From contig CAVTIR010000004.1 in the NCBI GenBank assembly GCA_963734665.1, positions 372,001 through 436,000 on the forward strand: a stretch of DNA of 64,000 nucleotides, read 5' to 3'. This document shows, in pieces, positions 51,177 to 59,933 of the stretch; the first letter of the stretch is position 1; every line of letters starts with the position of its first letter. The translations under genes were made by a program, and so were the position numbers. This DNA is from Trebonia sp963734665. GTDB taxonomy: Bacteria; Actinomycetota; Actinomycetes; Streptosporangiales; Streptosporangiaceae. The notes below the pieces were generated by a model. The model worked only from the letters and a program-made list of their open reading frames with translations. It was not told the origin of the DNA and ran no database searches.

Positions 51177-51453
51177 ATGCCACCTGTTCTGATGCGACTT
51201 GGGCTTCTCGTGCGGTCCACATGGTAGTGGCAGCGGCTGTGCGGCGTAATGCCCGCTATTGGCACGCTTGTACCCGCTCTCTTGTGGTCAGAAAACAAAG
51301 GCAAGAGTCATCCGAACGGGTGCGTCACTTCGCCCTCAGGGCAACGCGTGTGCCCGCCGGAGTCGCCCGCTTACGTTCGGAATAGAGTTCTTGCAGGCCT
51401 CTGAACTGGACGGACGGCGGGGGAGTGGAGTCATAGAGGCTCGGGGGAGGCGC

Positions 51454-53988
51454 ATGGGGATCGAGCGGACCGCGTGGCGCGTGCTAACTGGCTACGCCAT
51501 GTGGATGGCGCTGCTTGTCGTGGCGCACTATGCGCTCGCGGGGCTGCGGACCGAGACCTCCGTGCTCATCATCGTGAGTGGCGTGGCCGCCATGGTGTAC
51601 GGAGTGCTATACCTACTCATGCTCTCCCGTCTATGGGATGTCGCGGCCACCAACAGGCGCAGCCTCATCCGCGAGCGGACGCTGCGGGTGGCGAGCGCGG
51701 CGCTCGCGTCGGCCGGCTCGGTCGAGGAGGTCGCCGCCGCCGTCAGGGACGCGGCGTCCGCCCTGGTCCCCGGCGTGCCCGGCGTCCCCGCCGACCGTGC
51801 CGCGATCCTCGCCGTCAGGGACGGCGAGGTCCTGCGCCAGGTCGATCCGGCGGGGGCGCGGCAGTCGGCGTCTCCCCCCGACCCGGTCAGCGTCTGGCTG
51901 AAGCTCGCCGAGGGACGGGCACCGCGGTTCGTCTCCATCGCGGAGATCAGGGCCGTCAGGCACGACATCTCACCGTCGGCGTCCCCGCCGGGCGCGCCGG
52001 CCCTCGCCGGCTATGAAGGCGCGCTGCTCTGCCCGCTTACACTCAAGGACCGGCCGGTCGGCGACCCGTTCATCGGCCTCATCGGGTTCTTCGGCGACCG
52101 GCGGACCCTCGCCGACCTCGCCGCGGTGCTTGAGATCCTCGCCGGCCAGGCGGCCCTGGCCGTCGAGCGGCTCGCGCTCACGCAGCAGGTGGTCCGCCAG
52201 CGCGGCGAGGCACTGTTCCGCACCCTGGTCCACGACACGTCGGACGTGATCCTCATCATCGGCGACGACCGCCGGGTCCGGTACGCCACCCCGTCCGCCG
52301 GGGACATCTTCGGCAGCGTCACCGTCGAGGGCGCGCTGCTCGCGGACCTCGTGGCACCGGACACGCGCGAGGACGTGGACCGCGTGCTCGACCTGATGCT
52401 CGCGCTCAGCGCCGGCGACGTGACCTCCGGCGTGTCCCCCGGCTACCTGCTCCAGATCGAGCGGCTTGACGGCCGCGTAGCCGTCCTCGAGGTCCGCTGG
52501 AGTGACCGGCGGCACGACGCGACGGTCGGCGGGCTCGTGCTCACCCTGCGGGACGTGACCGAGCGGCACCAGCTTGAGGAGGAGCTGAAGCACCGGGCCT
52601 TCCACGACGCGCTGACCGGGCTGCCCAACCGGTCGCTGTTCGCCCGTGAGGCGGCGGGCGCGCTTGAGGCGGCACGCGCCGTCGGCCGGACCGCGGGCGT
52701 GCTATTCGTCGACCTGGACGACTTCAAGGTCGTCAACGACACCATGGGGCATGGCGTCGGCGATGAGCTGCTGGTCGCGGTCGGCGCCCGGCTGGCGGCC
52801 TCGGTGCGCCAGTCGGACACCGCGGCGCGGCTGGGCGGTGACGAGTTCGCGCTGCTCATTGACGACGCCGCCGATCCAGAGGCGGTGGACGCGTTCGCTG
52901 AGCGGATCGTGGCGGCGTTCGCCGAGCCGTTCACCCTCAGCGAGGCCAAGGTGCTCTCCGCGGCGACCGTCGGCGTGGCCACGTCGCAGGACAGCGGCGA
53001 CGTGGATGAGCTGCTGCGCCACGCGGACCTCGCCTTGTACGCGGCGAAGGCGGCGGGCAAGCGGCGCTGGCGGCATTACCAGCCGGTGCTGACCAGCGGC
53101 ATGCTCAGGCGGCGCGAGATACAGGTCGCCCTTGAGGACGCGGTGAAGAACTCGGCGTTCACGCTCGTTTACCAGCCGATCGTGTCCCTGCTGAGCGGCG
53201 AGATCGCCGGGTTCGAGTCCCTGATCCGCTGGCCGCACCCGCGCTGGGGGATGATGCTGCCCGGCCAGTTCATCTCCCTGGCCGAGGAGACGGGCCTGAT
53301 CGTCCCGCTCGGCTCCTGGGCGCTGCGGCAGGCCCTGAGCGACATGGTGCGGTGGCGGCGCGGGCTGCCGCCGCCCGCGGCGCAGGAGCCAGACGGCCTC
53401 GCGCCCGAGACCCCGGACCCGCACGTCTCGGTCAACGTGTCCGCCCGTCAGTTCCGTGACCCGGGGTTCGTCGACAGCGTGCGGGAGGCGCTGCAGACCT
53501 CGGCGCTGCCGCCGTCGGCGCTGCTCCTCGAGCTGACCGAGTCCCTCCTGCTCGGCGGGAACGACCGGATCCGCGCCGACCTGGCCGAGCTGAAGGAGAT
53601 CGGCGTCAGGCTGGCGCTGGACGACTTCGGAACTGGGTACTCCTCGCTCAGCTACCTGCTCGACCTGCCAATCGACGTGCTGAAGATCGACAAGTCGTTC
53701 GTGACGGGGATCGCCTCGTCCTGGCGGCGGCACGCGCTCGTCGAGGGCATCGTCAGGCTCGCGAGGACCCTCGAAGTCGAGGTGATCGCCGAGGGGATCG
53801 AGAGCGAGACCGAGCGGGAACTGCTCGCCGGGATGGGCTGCCAGTTCGGCCAGGGCTACCTGCTGTCGGTCCCGGTTGACGCGGCCGCGGCCGCGGCCAT
53901 GCTCAGCCTCGGCCACGGCCTGGTCACCGAGCTGCCGCGCCATGAGCGCCGCAGGACCGGGGACGGCGGCTACCTCACCGACCTGTAA
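51454..53988 (+). CDS. Membrane GAF-PAS-GGDEF-EAL protein, cyclic di-GMP turnover
   Basis: The 844-residue protein has two or three N-terminal helices (YAMWMALLVVAHYALAGL, TSVLIIVSGVAAMVYGVLYL), a GAF-like domain (about 90-260), a PAS domain (about 270-390, DTSDVILIIGDDRRVRYATP), a GGDEF domain with intact RLGGDEFALL, and an EAL domain. The EAL signature is altered to GFESLIRW, but ELTESLLLG, LALDDFGTGYSSLSYL, DVLKIDKSFV and VIAEGIESETE are conserved, so phosphodiesterase activity may remain. The ATG at 51454 is chosen for GGGGGAGG directly upstream. Confidence 0.9.
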   Translation: MGIERTAWRVLTGYAMWMALLVVAHYALAGLRTETSVLIIVSGVAAMVYGVLYLLMLSRLWDVAATNRRSLIRERTLRVASAALASAGSVEEVAAAVRDAASALVPGVPGVPADRAAILAVRDGEVLRQVDPAGARQSASPPDPVSVWLKLAEGRAPRFVSIAEIRAVRHDISPSASPPGAPALAGYEGALLCPLTLKDRPVGDPFIGLIGFFGDRRTLADLAAVLEILAGQAALAVERLALTQQVVRQRGEALFRTLVHDTSDVILIIGDDRRVRYATPSAGDIFGSVTVEGALLADLVAPDTREDVDRVLDLMLALSAGDVTSGVSPGYLLQIERLDGRVAVLEVRWSDRRHDATVGGLVLTLRDVTERHQLEEELKHRAFHDALTGLPNRSLFAREAAGALEAARAVGRTAGVLFVDLDDFKVVNDTMGHGVGDELLVAVGARLAASVRQSDTAARLGGDEFALLIDDAADPEAVDAFAERIVAAFAEPFTLSEAKVLSAATVGVATSQDSGDVDELLRHADLALYAAKAAGKRRWRHYQPVLTSGMLRRREIQVALEDAVKNSAFTLVYQPIVSLLSGEIAGFESLIRWPHPRWGMMLPGQFISLAEETGLIVPLGSWALRQALSDMVRWRRGLPPPAAQEPDGLAPETPDPHVSVNVSARQFRDPGFVDSVREALQTSALPPSALLLELTESLLLGGNDRIRADLAELKEIGVRLALDDFGTGYSSLSYLLDLPIDVLKIDKSFVTGIASSWRRHALVEGIVRLARTLEVEVIAEGIESETERELLAGMGCQFGQGYLLSVPVDAAAAAAMLSLGHGLVTELPRHERRRTGDGGYLTDL

Positions 53989-54009
53989 CGCCCTTGATAG
54001 CCTGGCGCG

Positions 54010-54660
54010 ATGCGGACCAGCCGTCTTGAGGCGTTCAGCGACGGCGTGCTTGCGATCATCATCACGATCATGGTGCTCGAACTGCGCCAGCCCGCTGGCA
54101 CCGACCTGGCTGCGCTGTGGAACACGACGGGCAGCGGGCTGCTCAGCTACCTGCTCAGCTTCGTCTACGTCGGCATCTATTGGACCAACCACCACCACAT
54201 GTTCCAGCTCACCGGGCGCGTCACCGGTGGCGTCTTGTGGGCGAACCTGGGCCTGCTGTTCTGCCTGTCGCTGTTCCCGTTCACGACCCAGTGGACGGAC
54301 ACCACCCACTACGCGCGCACCCCGGTCGTCGTCTACGGCGTGAACCTCCTGGCGGCCGGCGTCGCCTACTACATCCTCCAGTGGGTCATCATCCGCGCCC
54401 AGGGCCCCGACTCGGTGCTGCGCAAGGCGATCGGCCGCGACCTCAAAGGCAAGGTCTCACCCATCGGCTACATCATCGGCTGCATCGCCGCCGCCCTCGG
54501 CGGCGCGGGCACTGGCCCGGCCCGGCCCGGCATCTGGATCGCGATCGCCTGCTACGTCGCGATCGCCACCCTCTGGGTCGTCCCCGACCGCCGCATAGAA
54601 ACAATCATCACCACCCACCCCGCCCCCAGTACCGAGAGCGAGACCACGCGCAGCAATTAA
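54010..54660 (+). CDS. TMEM175-family (DUF1211) potassium channel-like protein
   Basis: The 216-residue protein begins RLEAFSDGVLAIIITIMVLEL, the RxxxFSD motif that forms the pore helix in TMEM175 channels, followed by YLLSFVYVGIYWTNHHHMFQ and further helices (six in total). Bacterial members form tetrameric K+ leak channels. It starts 22 bp after the GGDEF-EAL gene on the same strand and may be co-transcribed. The next 190 bp show no gene. Confidence 0.9.
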   Translation: MRTSRLEAFSDGVLAIIITIMVLELRQPAGTDLAALWNTTGSGLLSYLLSFVYVGIYWTNHHHMFQLTGRVTGGVLWANLGLLFCLSLFPFTTQWTDTTHYARTPVVVYGVNLLAAGVAYYILQWVIIRAQGPDSVLRKAIGRDLKGKVSPIGYIIGCIAAALGGAGTGPARPGIWIAIACYVAIATLWVVPDRRIETIITTHPAPSTESETTRSN

Positions 54661-54850
54661 GCGAGGTGCGGCGGGCCAAAGACCACCTCCGGCTTCCGGC
54701 ACGTCCGGGGGACGCGGACATAGGAGGTGCTCGGGCGAGAGCCCAGTCGATAGCGCCTGCGTGCGCGATATCACATGGTCTTGCTTCCTTGCCAGCCATG
54801 GCGGCATATTGTCACCGGCTGCCGACATTCCGTGGGGACCTATCCCGCGC

Positions 54851-55222
54851 CTAACGTGCGAGAGGCTGTCCGTGAGTGCCCGCTGACGTCTGTCGGGGGA
54901 CCGTTGCGGCGTCGGCGTTCACGATGGAGTCGATCAGCCCAGGGAAGCGTGCGTCGAGGTCGGCTTTGCGCACGCACATGTAGCTCTTGGTGCCCTCGAT
55001 CCGCTTGGTGACCACCCCTGCCTCGCGCAGTATGCGCAGGTGATGAGAGAACGTGGACTTGCTCATTTCAAGGCCGATGTCCTGCATCACGCGCGAGCAC
55101 CACGACTCGCCGGTACGGGCCACGAACCGGACCGTCTCCAGCCGGTGCCGGTCGGCGAGGGCGGCAAGCACCCGCGGCAGTTCGATGTCGGCCGGGGCCG
55201 GCTCAAGAACGTCATCGATCAC
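54851..55222 (-). CDS. ArsR-type winged-helix repressor
   Basis: The 123-residue protein has the ArsR winged helix: LPRVLAALADRHRLETVRFV, MSKSTFSHHLRILREAGVVT and KRIEGTKSYMCVRKADLDAR. Cysteine in GESWCSRVMQDIG could be redox- or ligand-sensing, but no metal-binding ELCVCD box is present. The gene is divergent from an MFS exporter with a perfect GTTCGAT-N4-ATCGAAC palindrome in between, so it most likely represses that operon and itself. Confidence 0.9.
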   Translation of the reverse strand: MIDDVLEPAPADIELPRVLAALADRHRLETVRFVARTGESWCSRVMQDIGLEMSKSTFSHHLRILREAGVVTKRIEGTKSYMCVRKADLDARFPGLIDSIVNADAATVPRQTSAGTHGQPLAR

Positions 55223-55251
55223 GGTCTTACCCTAGCGCGGATTTGCCCTAA

Positions 55252-55287
55252 GTTCGATGGACCTAGTATGTTCGATAAGGATCGAAC
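55252..55287. promoter_or_regulatory. ArsR operator: GTTCGAT repeats in the divergent promoter
   Basis: GTTCGAT (55270-55276), AAGG and ATCGAAC (55281-55287) make an 18-bp perfect palindrome. A further GTTCGAT lies at 55252, in phase by 18 bp, and TAGTAT at 55264, a good -10 candidate for the plus strand, falls between them. Binding here would block transcription of the exporter gene starting at 55318. Confidence 0.75.
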
Positions 55288-55317
55288 GTTCTATGGTTGT
55301 CGAATTGGAGCGCAGTT

Positions 55318-56925
55318 GTGACGGAAATTACCCGCCAGGCACCACCGCCCCTGGCCGATACCCGTCAGCCCCGCCACGCCATCGTGGCCAGCCACAGAAT
55401 GCTGCGGCCAGGCCCGCTGGCTGGCCGCTACCCGGCAGTGGCGTCGATGGTGGTGTTGTTCCTCGTGCCTTACCTGGTGCTGTCGGCGGCGATGCAGCCG
55501 ATCACGCCGCTGATCGCGGGCTCACTGCACATGAGCCTGCAGAGCATGAGCCTGGCCTCGGGGATGGGCAACGCCGCGTACGCGGCTGGCACGGTGCTGG
55601 CCGTCCAGTTCGCCCAGCATCTGCCGCAACGCCGGATGCTGCTGATCTATGCCGCGCTGCTGGTGATCGGGTCGGTGCTGGCCGCTTCGGCAACCGACGC
55701 GCCGATGTTCTTTGTCGGGCACATACTGCAGGGCTTGTGTACGAGCCTGCTGCTGATCGCGGCCGGGCCGCCGCTGTTCCTGGGTTACCCGGCGAACAAG
55801 CTGCGCTGGACCTCGATGATCATGAACATGTGCCTCTTCGGCGCCGTCGCCGCCGGCCCGCTGATCGGCGGCGCTCAGGCCTCGTTCCACGCCTGGCGGC
55901 CGCTGTTCTGGATCGCGGCAGGCATCGCCGTACTCGGACTGCTACTGGCCCGGCTGACTTTCGAAGACGCGCCGCCGGCCAACCGCAGCGCGCCTAAGGA
56001 CGGCAAGGCCATCGCTCTGGCCGCGGCCGGCTCGGTGGCGGCGTTCTGGGGCGCCTCGGAGCTGACGACCCACGGGTTCCTGAACCTCGTCGCCATCGGC
56101 CCGCTGCTGGGCGGACTGGCATTGATCGTCATCTTGTGGGTCTACCAGTACCGCGGCACGCACGTGCTGCTGACCCTGCGTCAGGTGGCCAGCACGTACC
56201 CGGTGGCCGGGATCGTGGTGGCGGTCTCCGCGGCGGCGGCCTCGGTGTCGGCGATCGCGCTGACCAGCGGGGCGCTCGCCACCCGGTACACCCCGCTGCA
56301 CCTGGGCCTGCTCTTCCTCCCCGAACTCGGCGGTGCCGTGCTCGCCTCCATCGGGTTCGGCGTGGTGTTCGGCACCAAGTACATCCACTACTTCGCACTG
56401 TTCGGCATGGCCTGCCTCGCCGTCGGCATCGTCGTGATACTAGGCTCCGCCCCGCCGACCGCCGGACTCACCCTGGCAGGCTCGGCGCTGATCGGCGTCG
56501 GTGTCGGCGCCTCCGTGGTCCCCGCGCTGTTCCTCGCCGGGTTCTCGCTGCCCGGGGCCAACATCCAGCGCGTGTTCGCCATCCTCGAACTGATGCGCGC
56601 GTTCGCGGCGTTCATGATCGTCCCGATCCTGACGCACTTCGCGATCTCGCTGGCGGGCTACCCGACGGAGGCAATGCGGACCACCTTGTGGGTGTGCTTC
56701 GGGCTCGCCGTCGGCGGGACCCTGGTCGGCGTCCTGCTCTACGTGCTCGGCGGGAAGACACCGCCCGCCCCGTCGCTCGAGCGGTTCCTCGGCGGAGCCG
56801 AGCCGGGGTGGGAGTCCCCGGCACTGCTCGCGGCTGTCCGCCGCGCGGGCCGCCGCGCGCGTCCCGGCGAGGATGTTCCAATGAAGGAGATGCCAGAGGC
56901 TGTTCCAGCGAAGGAGATGCCATGA
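55318..56925 (+). CDS. MFS drug exporter, DHA2-like
   Basis: The 535-residue protein has fourteen hydrophobic helices and the layout of DHA2/EmrB-like exporters, with GMGNAAYAAGTVLAVQFAQHLPQRR at the motif A position and a soluble tail. The GTG at 55318 is chosen because GGAG lies seven bases upstream; the frame extends to a TTG at 55297. The C-terminus has a short repeat, VPMKEMPEAVPAKEMP, encoded by 5'-AAGGAGATGCCA copies that also provide the ribosome site of the next gene. Its substrate is unknown; ArsR control suggests induction by a toxic compound. Confidence 0.85.
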   Translation: MTEITRQAPPPLADTRQPRHAIVASHRMLRPGPLAGRYPAVASMVVLFLVPYLVLSAAMQPITPLIAGSLHMSLQSMSLASGMGNAAYAAGTVLAVQFAQHLPQRRMLLIYAALLVIGSVLAASATDAPMFFVGHILQGLCTSLLLIAAGPPLFLGYPANKLRWTSMIMNMCLFGAVAAGPLIGGAQASFHAWRPLFWIAAGIAVLGLLLARLTFEDAPPANRSAPKDGKAIALAAAGSVAAFWGASELTTHGFLNLVAIGPLLGGLALIVILWVYQYRGTHVLLTLRQVASTYPVAGIVVAVSAAAASVSAIALTSGALATRYTPLHLGLLFLPELGGAVLASIGFGVVFGTKYIHYFALFGMACLAVGIVVILGSAPPTAGLTLAGSALIGVGVGASVVPALFLAGFSLPGANIQRVFAILELMRAFAAFMIVPILTHFAISLAGYPTEAMRTTLWVCFGLAVGGTLVGVLLYVLGGKTPPAPSLERFLGGAEPGWESPALLAAVRRAGRRARPGEDVPMKEMPEAVPAKEMP

Positions 56926-57386
56926 GCGGCGACGCGATCGACGAGTTCGGCCCCGTCCTGTTCGCCTACGACGGATCGGACCTAGCCGGGCACGCGATAA
57001 CAGAGGCCGGCCGCGAGCTGCGAGCAGGGCGTGACGCGGTCGTCCTGACCATATGGGAACCGTTCAACGTCGGGTTCCTCCCGGTCGGCGGGACGGAGTT
57101 CGACGCCGCGAGGGCCGATGAGGTAAGGGCCGCGGCCGAGAAAACCGCACTGCACGGGGCGTCGCTGGCCGAGGCCGCCGGATTCCGCGCGGACATCATG
57201 ACGGCGGAGGCGGCACCCACCTGGAAGGGGATCATCGACGCGGCCGACTCCCGCGATGCCAGCCTCATCGTTCTTGGCTCCCACGGCCGCAGCGGCGTGA
57301 CCAGCCTTATGGTGGGCAGCGTCGCCAGCGCGGTCGCCGCGCACTCACGGCGGTCGGTGCTGATCGTGCATCATCGTCACGGCTAG
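56922..57386 (+). CDS. Universal stress protein
   Basis: The 154-residue single UspA domain has VLFAYDGSDLAGHAITEAGR at the start and the ATP-binding GSHGRSGVTSLMVGSVASAV near the end (G-2x-G-9x-G-S). It overlaps the MFS gene by ATGA, so it is in the ArsR-controlled operon and would respond to the same signal. The following 147 bp contain no gene. Confidence 0.93.
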   Translation: MSGDAIDEFGPVLFAYDGSDLAGHAITEAGRELRAGRDAVVLTIWEPFNVGFLPVGGTEFDAARADEVRAAAEKTALHGASLAEAAGFRADIMTAEAAPTWKGIIDAADSRDASLIVLGSHGRSGVTSLMVGSVASAVAAHSRRSVLIVHHRHG

Positions 57387-57533
57387 CCGACCCGGCCTCT
57401 GATCGCGATTTCCGGCGCTATAGAGCGGCACCAGTGGCACATCCGCCTCGCTCCAAGGCGTGATCGCGTTACCCGCAAGGCATGATCACGGCGGGCATAC
57501 TTGCCGGATGGAAACTCGGCAGGACGGCGCGGG

Positions 57534-58370
57534 ATGAGGTTCTTCCCGATGACCGTGGCGGCGGCTTGCGTCACGGCCGTGCTCGCGCTCGGCGGCTGCG
57601 CCACCGAGGGTACGGCGAGCACGTCAGGAAGCACGCCGGCGTCGTCGCAGGCCTCGGGTCAGGGAGCGGCCAGCTGTAACGCTGACTACTGCGACCCGGC
57701 GGACTGGGACACGGCACGGGCATCAACACCGCTCACGCAGATCGCGCCATTCGTTGAGCCGCTCAACGTGATCATCAGCGGCAGGTCGACCGTGTCCCTG
57801 ACCGACATCCAGCAGGCCCTCGGCCGGTGGAAGACGGTCTCCACCGCGACGACGGTCAACATCACCGGCATCCACCTCAAGTGCATCTCCTCGGAGATGG
57901 CAGACGTGACGGGCAATGGCTACGTGCCGCAGCACGTGGCGTGGCGGCTTGGCGGCTGCGTGGAAGGGAACGACCTGTCGCTCAGCGGCAACGAGGACCA
58001 CGTCCGGATCTGGAACCAGCCGGTGCCGGGCAGCAAGTACGGTGCCTGGTTCATCGCGGCGAGCTACGAGACCATGTGCCTTGTGCATAACGGCGTACTC
58101 CAGACGGCCAGCTCGGACGAGGCCTCCGCGGCGCTGCACCCGAGTGCCGCCTACCACTGCGTCGACGGCGGGCCTGGCAGCATCCACACGGCTCATCCCG
58201 ACGGGTATAACGACGGCGCGGCGTCCTTCACCGCCGCCATCGCCACGGCAGCCAAGAGCCGGGGCTGGCAGGTCAGCCAGCGGACCGTCACGGTCCCGCG
58301 CGGCGCGAGCTCGGGGGAGGGCGGCGTCCCGTTCAGCCCGACCGTCTACGTCGTCACGGTGACCGAATGA
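57534..58370 (+). CDS. Lipoprotein with LssY_C-like domain
   Basis: The 278-residue protein has a signal peptide with a lipobox (VLALGGCATEG), a Ser/Thr-rich spacer and a domain resembling the LssY C-terminal region: PLNVIISGRSTVSLTDIQQA, DHVRIWNQPVPGSKYGAWFI and HTAHPDGYNDGAASFTAAIA. Function of that domain is unknown. Four extra cysteines after the lipobox could form disulfides. The ATG at 57534 gives the best signal peptide. The stop overlaps the flavin monooxygenase start by ATGA. Confidence 0.7.
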   Translation: MRFFPMTVAAACVTAVLALGGCATEGTASTSGSTPASSQASGQGAASCNADYCDPADWDTARASTPLTQIAPFVEPLNVIISGRSTVSLTDIQQALGRWKTVSTATTVNITGIHLKCISSEMADVTGNGYVPQHVAWRLGGCVEGNDLSLSGNEDHVRIWNQPVPGSKYGAWFIAASYETMCLVHNGVLQTASSDEASAALHPSAAYHCVDGGPGSIHTAHPDGYNDGAASFTAAIATAAKSRGWQVSQRTVTVPRGASSGEGGVPFSPTVYVVTVTE

Positions 58371-59530
58371 CCGAGATCGCGATCATCGGCGGCGGAATCG
58401 GCGGCCTGGCCGCCGCGGCGTTCCTGCGCCGCGCCGGCCAGGCCGCAACGGTGTACGAGCAGGCGGCGCAGCTCGCAGAGGTCGGCGCCGGCGTGGTCGT
58501 CGCGCCGAACGCCGCCCGCCTGCTGCGCGCCCTCGGCGTCCTGGGCGTCTTCGAGGAGCGCGCTGTCCGGCTGGAGACCGGCTGGGAGTTCCGCCGCTGG
58601 CAGGACGGCAGCGTGCTGTCCTCGGAAGACCTCGCGACAAGGTGCGAGGACCTTTACGGCGAGCGCACGTACACCGCGCACCGTGCCGACCTGCTCGACG
58701 TGATCAGGTGCGCGGTTCCCGGCGGCGACGTGCGACTAGGCAAGCGCTGCGTCGAGGTCGGCCTGAGCGGCCCGCGCCACACGCTGCGCTTCGCGGACGG
58801 CGAGACGGCCGAGGCTGACGTCGTGATCGGCGCGGACGGCATCCACTCGCTGGTCCGCGCCGCGCTGACCGCGCCGGTTCCCCCGGTGTACTCGGGCCTG
58901 TGCGCCTTCCGCGCGCTGGTCCCCGGCGAGGATGCGCCGGCGTTCGCCCGCCGCCCCGCCCAGTCCCTGTGGCTGGGCCCGGGCCACCACCTCGTGCATT
59001 ACCCCATCTGCGCGGGCAAGTTCGTCAACCTCGTCGCCTTCGCCCCGGCCGGCGACTACACGACCGAGTCATGGACCGCGACCGCGACCGTCGCGGAACT
59101 GCTCGCCGAGTTCGCGGGCTGGGATGAGCGGCTCATCAGCCTCATCCGCGCGGCGGGGACGCCCGGCCGCTGGGCGCTTCTCGACCGCGCGCCGCTCACG
59201 TGGTGGACCAGGGGCACGGTGACCCTGCTCGGCGACGCCGCGCACCCGATGTTCCCGTTCTTCGGACAGGGCGCCGCCCAGGCGATCGAGGACGGGGCCA
59301 CCCTCGCCCGCTGCCTGGCCGCGAACCCGGCCGACCCAGCCGCCGCGCTGCGCCGCTACGAGGAACTGCGCATCCCGCGCACGACCCGGCTGCAAGAAGT
59401 CAGCCACGCCCGCGCCCACGTCAACCACCTGCCCGACGGCCCCGAGCAGCGGGCCCGCGACGCCTCGTTCAAGGACACTGACCCCTTGACGGCCAGCGCC
59501 TGGATCTACGCCCACGACCCGGAGGCCTGA
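58367..59530 (+). CDS. FAD-dependent monooxygenase, salicylate/hydroxybenzoate hydroxylase-like
   Basis: The 387-residue flavoprotein has the N-terminal GGGIGGLAAAAFLRRAGQAA fingerprint, the DADVVIGADGIHSLVRAAL (DG) motif and GTVTLLGDAAHPMFPFFGQGAAQAIEDG (GD motif), typical of class A aromatic hydroxylases such as salicylate hydroxylase. It needs NAD(P)H and oxygen; the aromatic substrate is unknown. Overlap with the lipoprotein gene links the two. Confidence 0.88.
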   Translation: MTEIAIIGGGIGGLAAAAFLRRAGQAATVYEQAAQLAEVGAGVVVAPNAARLLRALGVLGVFEERAVRLETGWEFRRWQDGSVLSSEDLATRCEDLYGERTYTAHRADLLDVIRCAVPGGDVRLGKRCVEVGLSGPRHTLRFADGETAEADVVIGADGIHSLVRAALTAPVPPVYSGLCAFRALVPGEDAPAFARRPAQSLWLGPGHHLVHYPICAGKFVNLVAFAPAGDYTTESWTATATVAELLAEFAGWDERLISLIRAAGTPGRWALLDRAPLTWWTRGTVTLLGDAAHPMFPFFGQGAAQAIEDGATLARCLAANPADPAAALRRYEELRIPRTTRLQEVSHARAHVNHLPDGPEQRARDASFKDTDPLTASAWIYAHDPEA

Positions 59531-59753
59531 TGATCGGGGATATCACGACACCCGTGACCAGATCCAGCATCTGCGCAGCGCCCGCAACGGCGAACCTGCC
59601 AGTGCCATCCCGGCCCGCCAGCGGGCGGCCGATGCTTCGCTGCGCGCCAGGCTGACCGCTGCCATGCAGCGAAATCAGGCACTCGCCGACGAGAACGCCC
59701 GGCTCCGCCGCCAGCTCGCCCGCGCGCTCGGCGCCGCGCGCCATTCGTCGTGA
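59531..59753 (+). pseudogene. TnpC/DUF6262-like transposition accessory protein, C-terminal remnant
   Basis: The frame encodes DRGYHDTRDQIQHLRSARNG, then PARQRAADASLRARLTAAMQ and RNQALADENARLRRQLARAL, a basic coiled coil ending at 59753. This is the C-terminal pattern of DUF6262/TnpC proteins that accompany Tn554-type tyrosine recombinases. It directly follows the monooxygenase stop and has no start codon. It marks the edge of a lost mobile element. Confidence 0.6.
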
Positions 59754-59799
59754 GCACGGGCGTCACAGCGCTGCGCACTGCGAGCAGCCTGCGGCCGAC

Positions 59800-59849
59800 G
59801 CCGACGACATCCCCCCGTCACGAACGATGGCGGCCGGGATGTCGTCGGC
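59800..59849. repeat. 14-bp perfect inverted repeat next to the TnpC remnant
   Basis: GCCGACGACATCCC (59800-59813) and GGGATGTCGTCGGC (59836-59849) are exact complements with a 22-base loop. It lies between the transposition-protein remnant and the methyltransferase. It could be a terminator or an element end. Confidence 0.65.
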
Positions 59850-59933
59850 AAGCGTCGCGCGAGTAACCGCCTGACCGCACGGGACGCCGAACGCATCCGG
59901 TTCCGGTGGCCGTACGCAACGGGGCATGCCAGC

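Noticed and set aside
52702..54309. A 535-codon minus-strand frame antisense to the GGDEF-EAL gene
   Set aside because: No family resemblance; overlaps two well-supported plus-strand genes completely.
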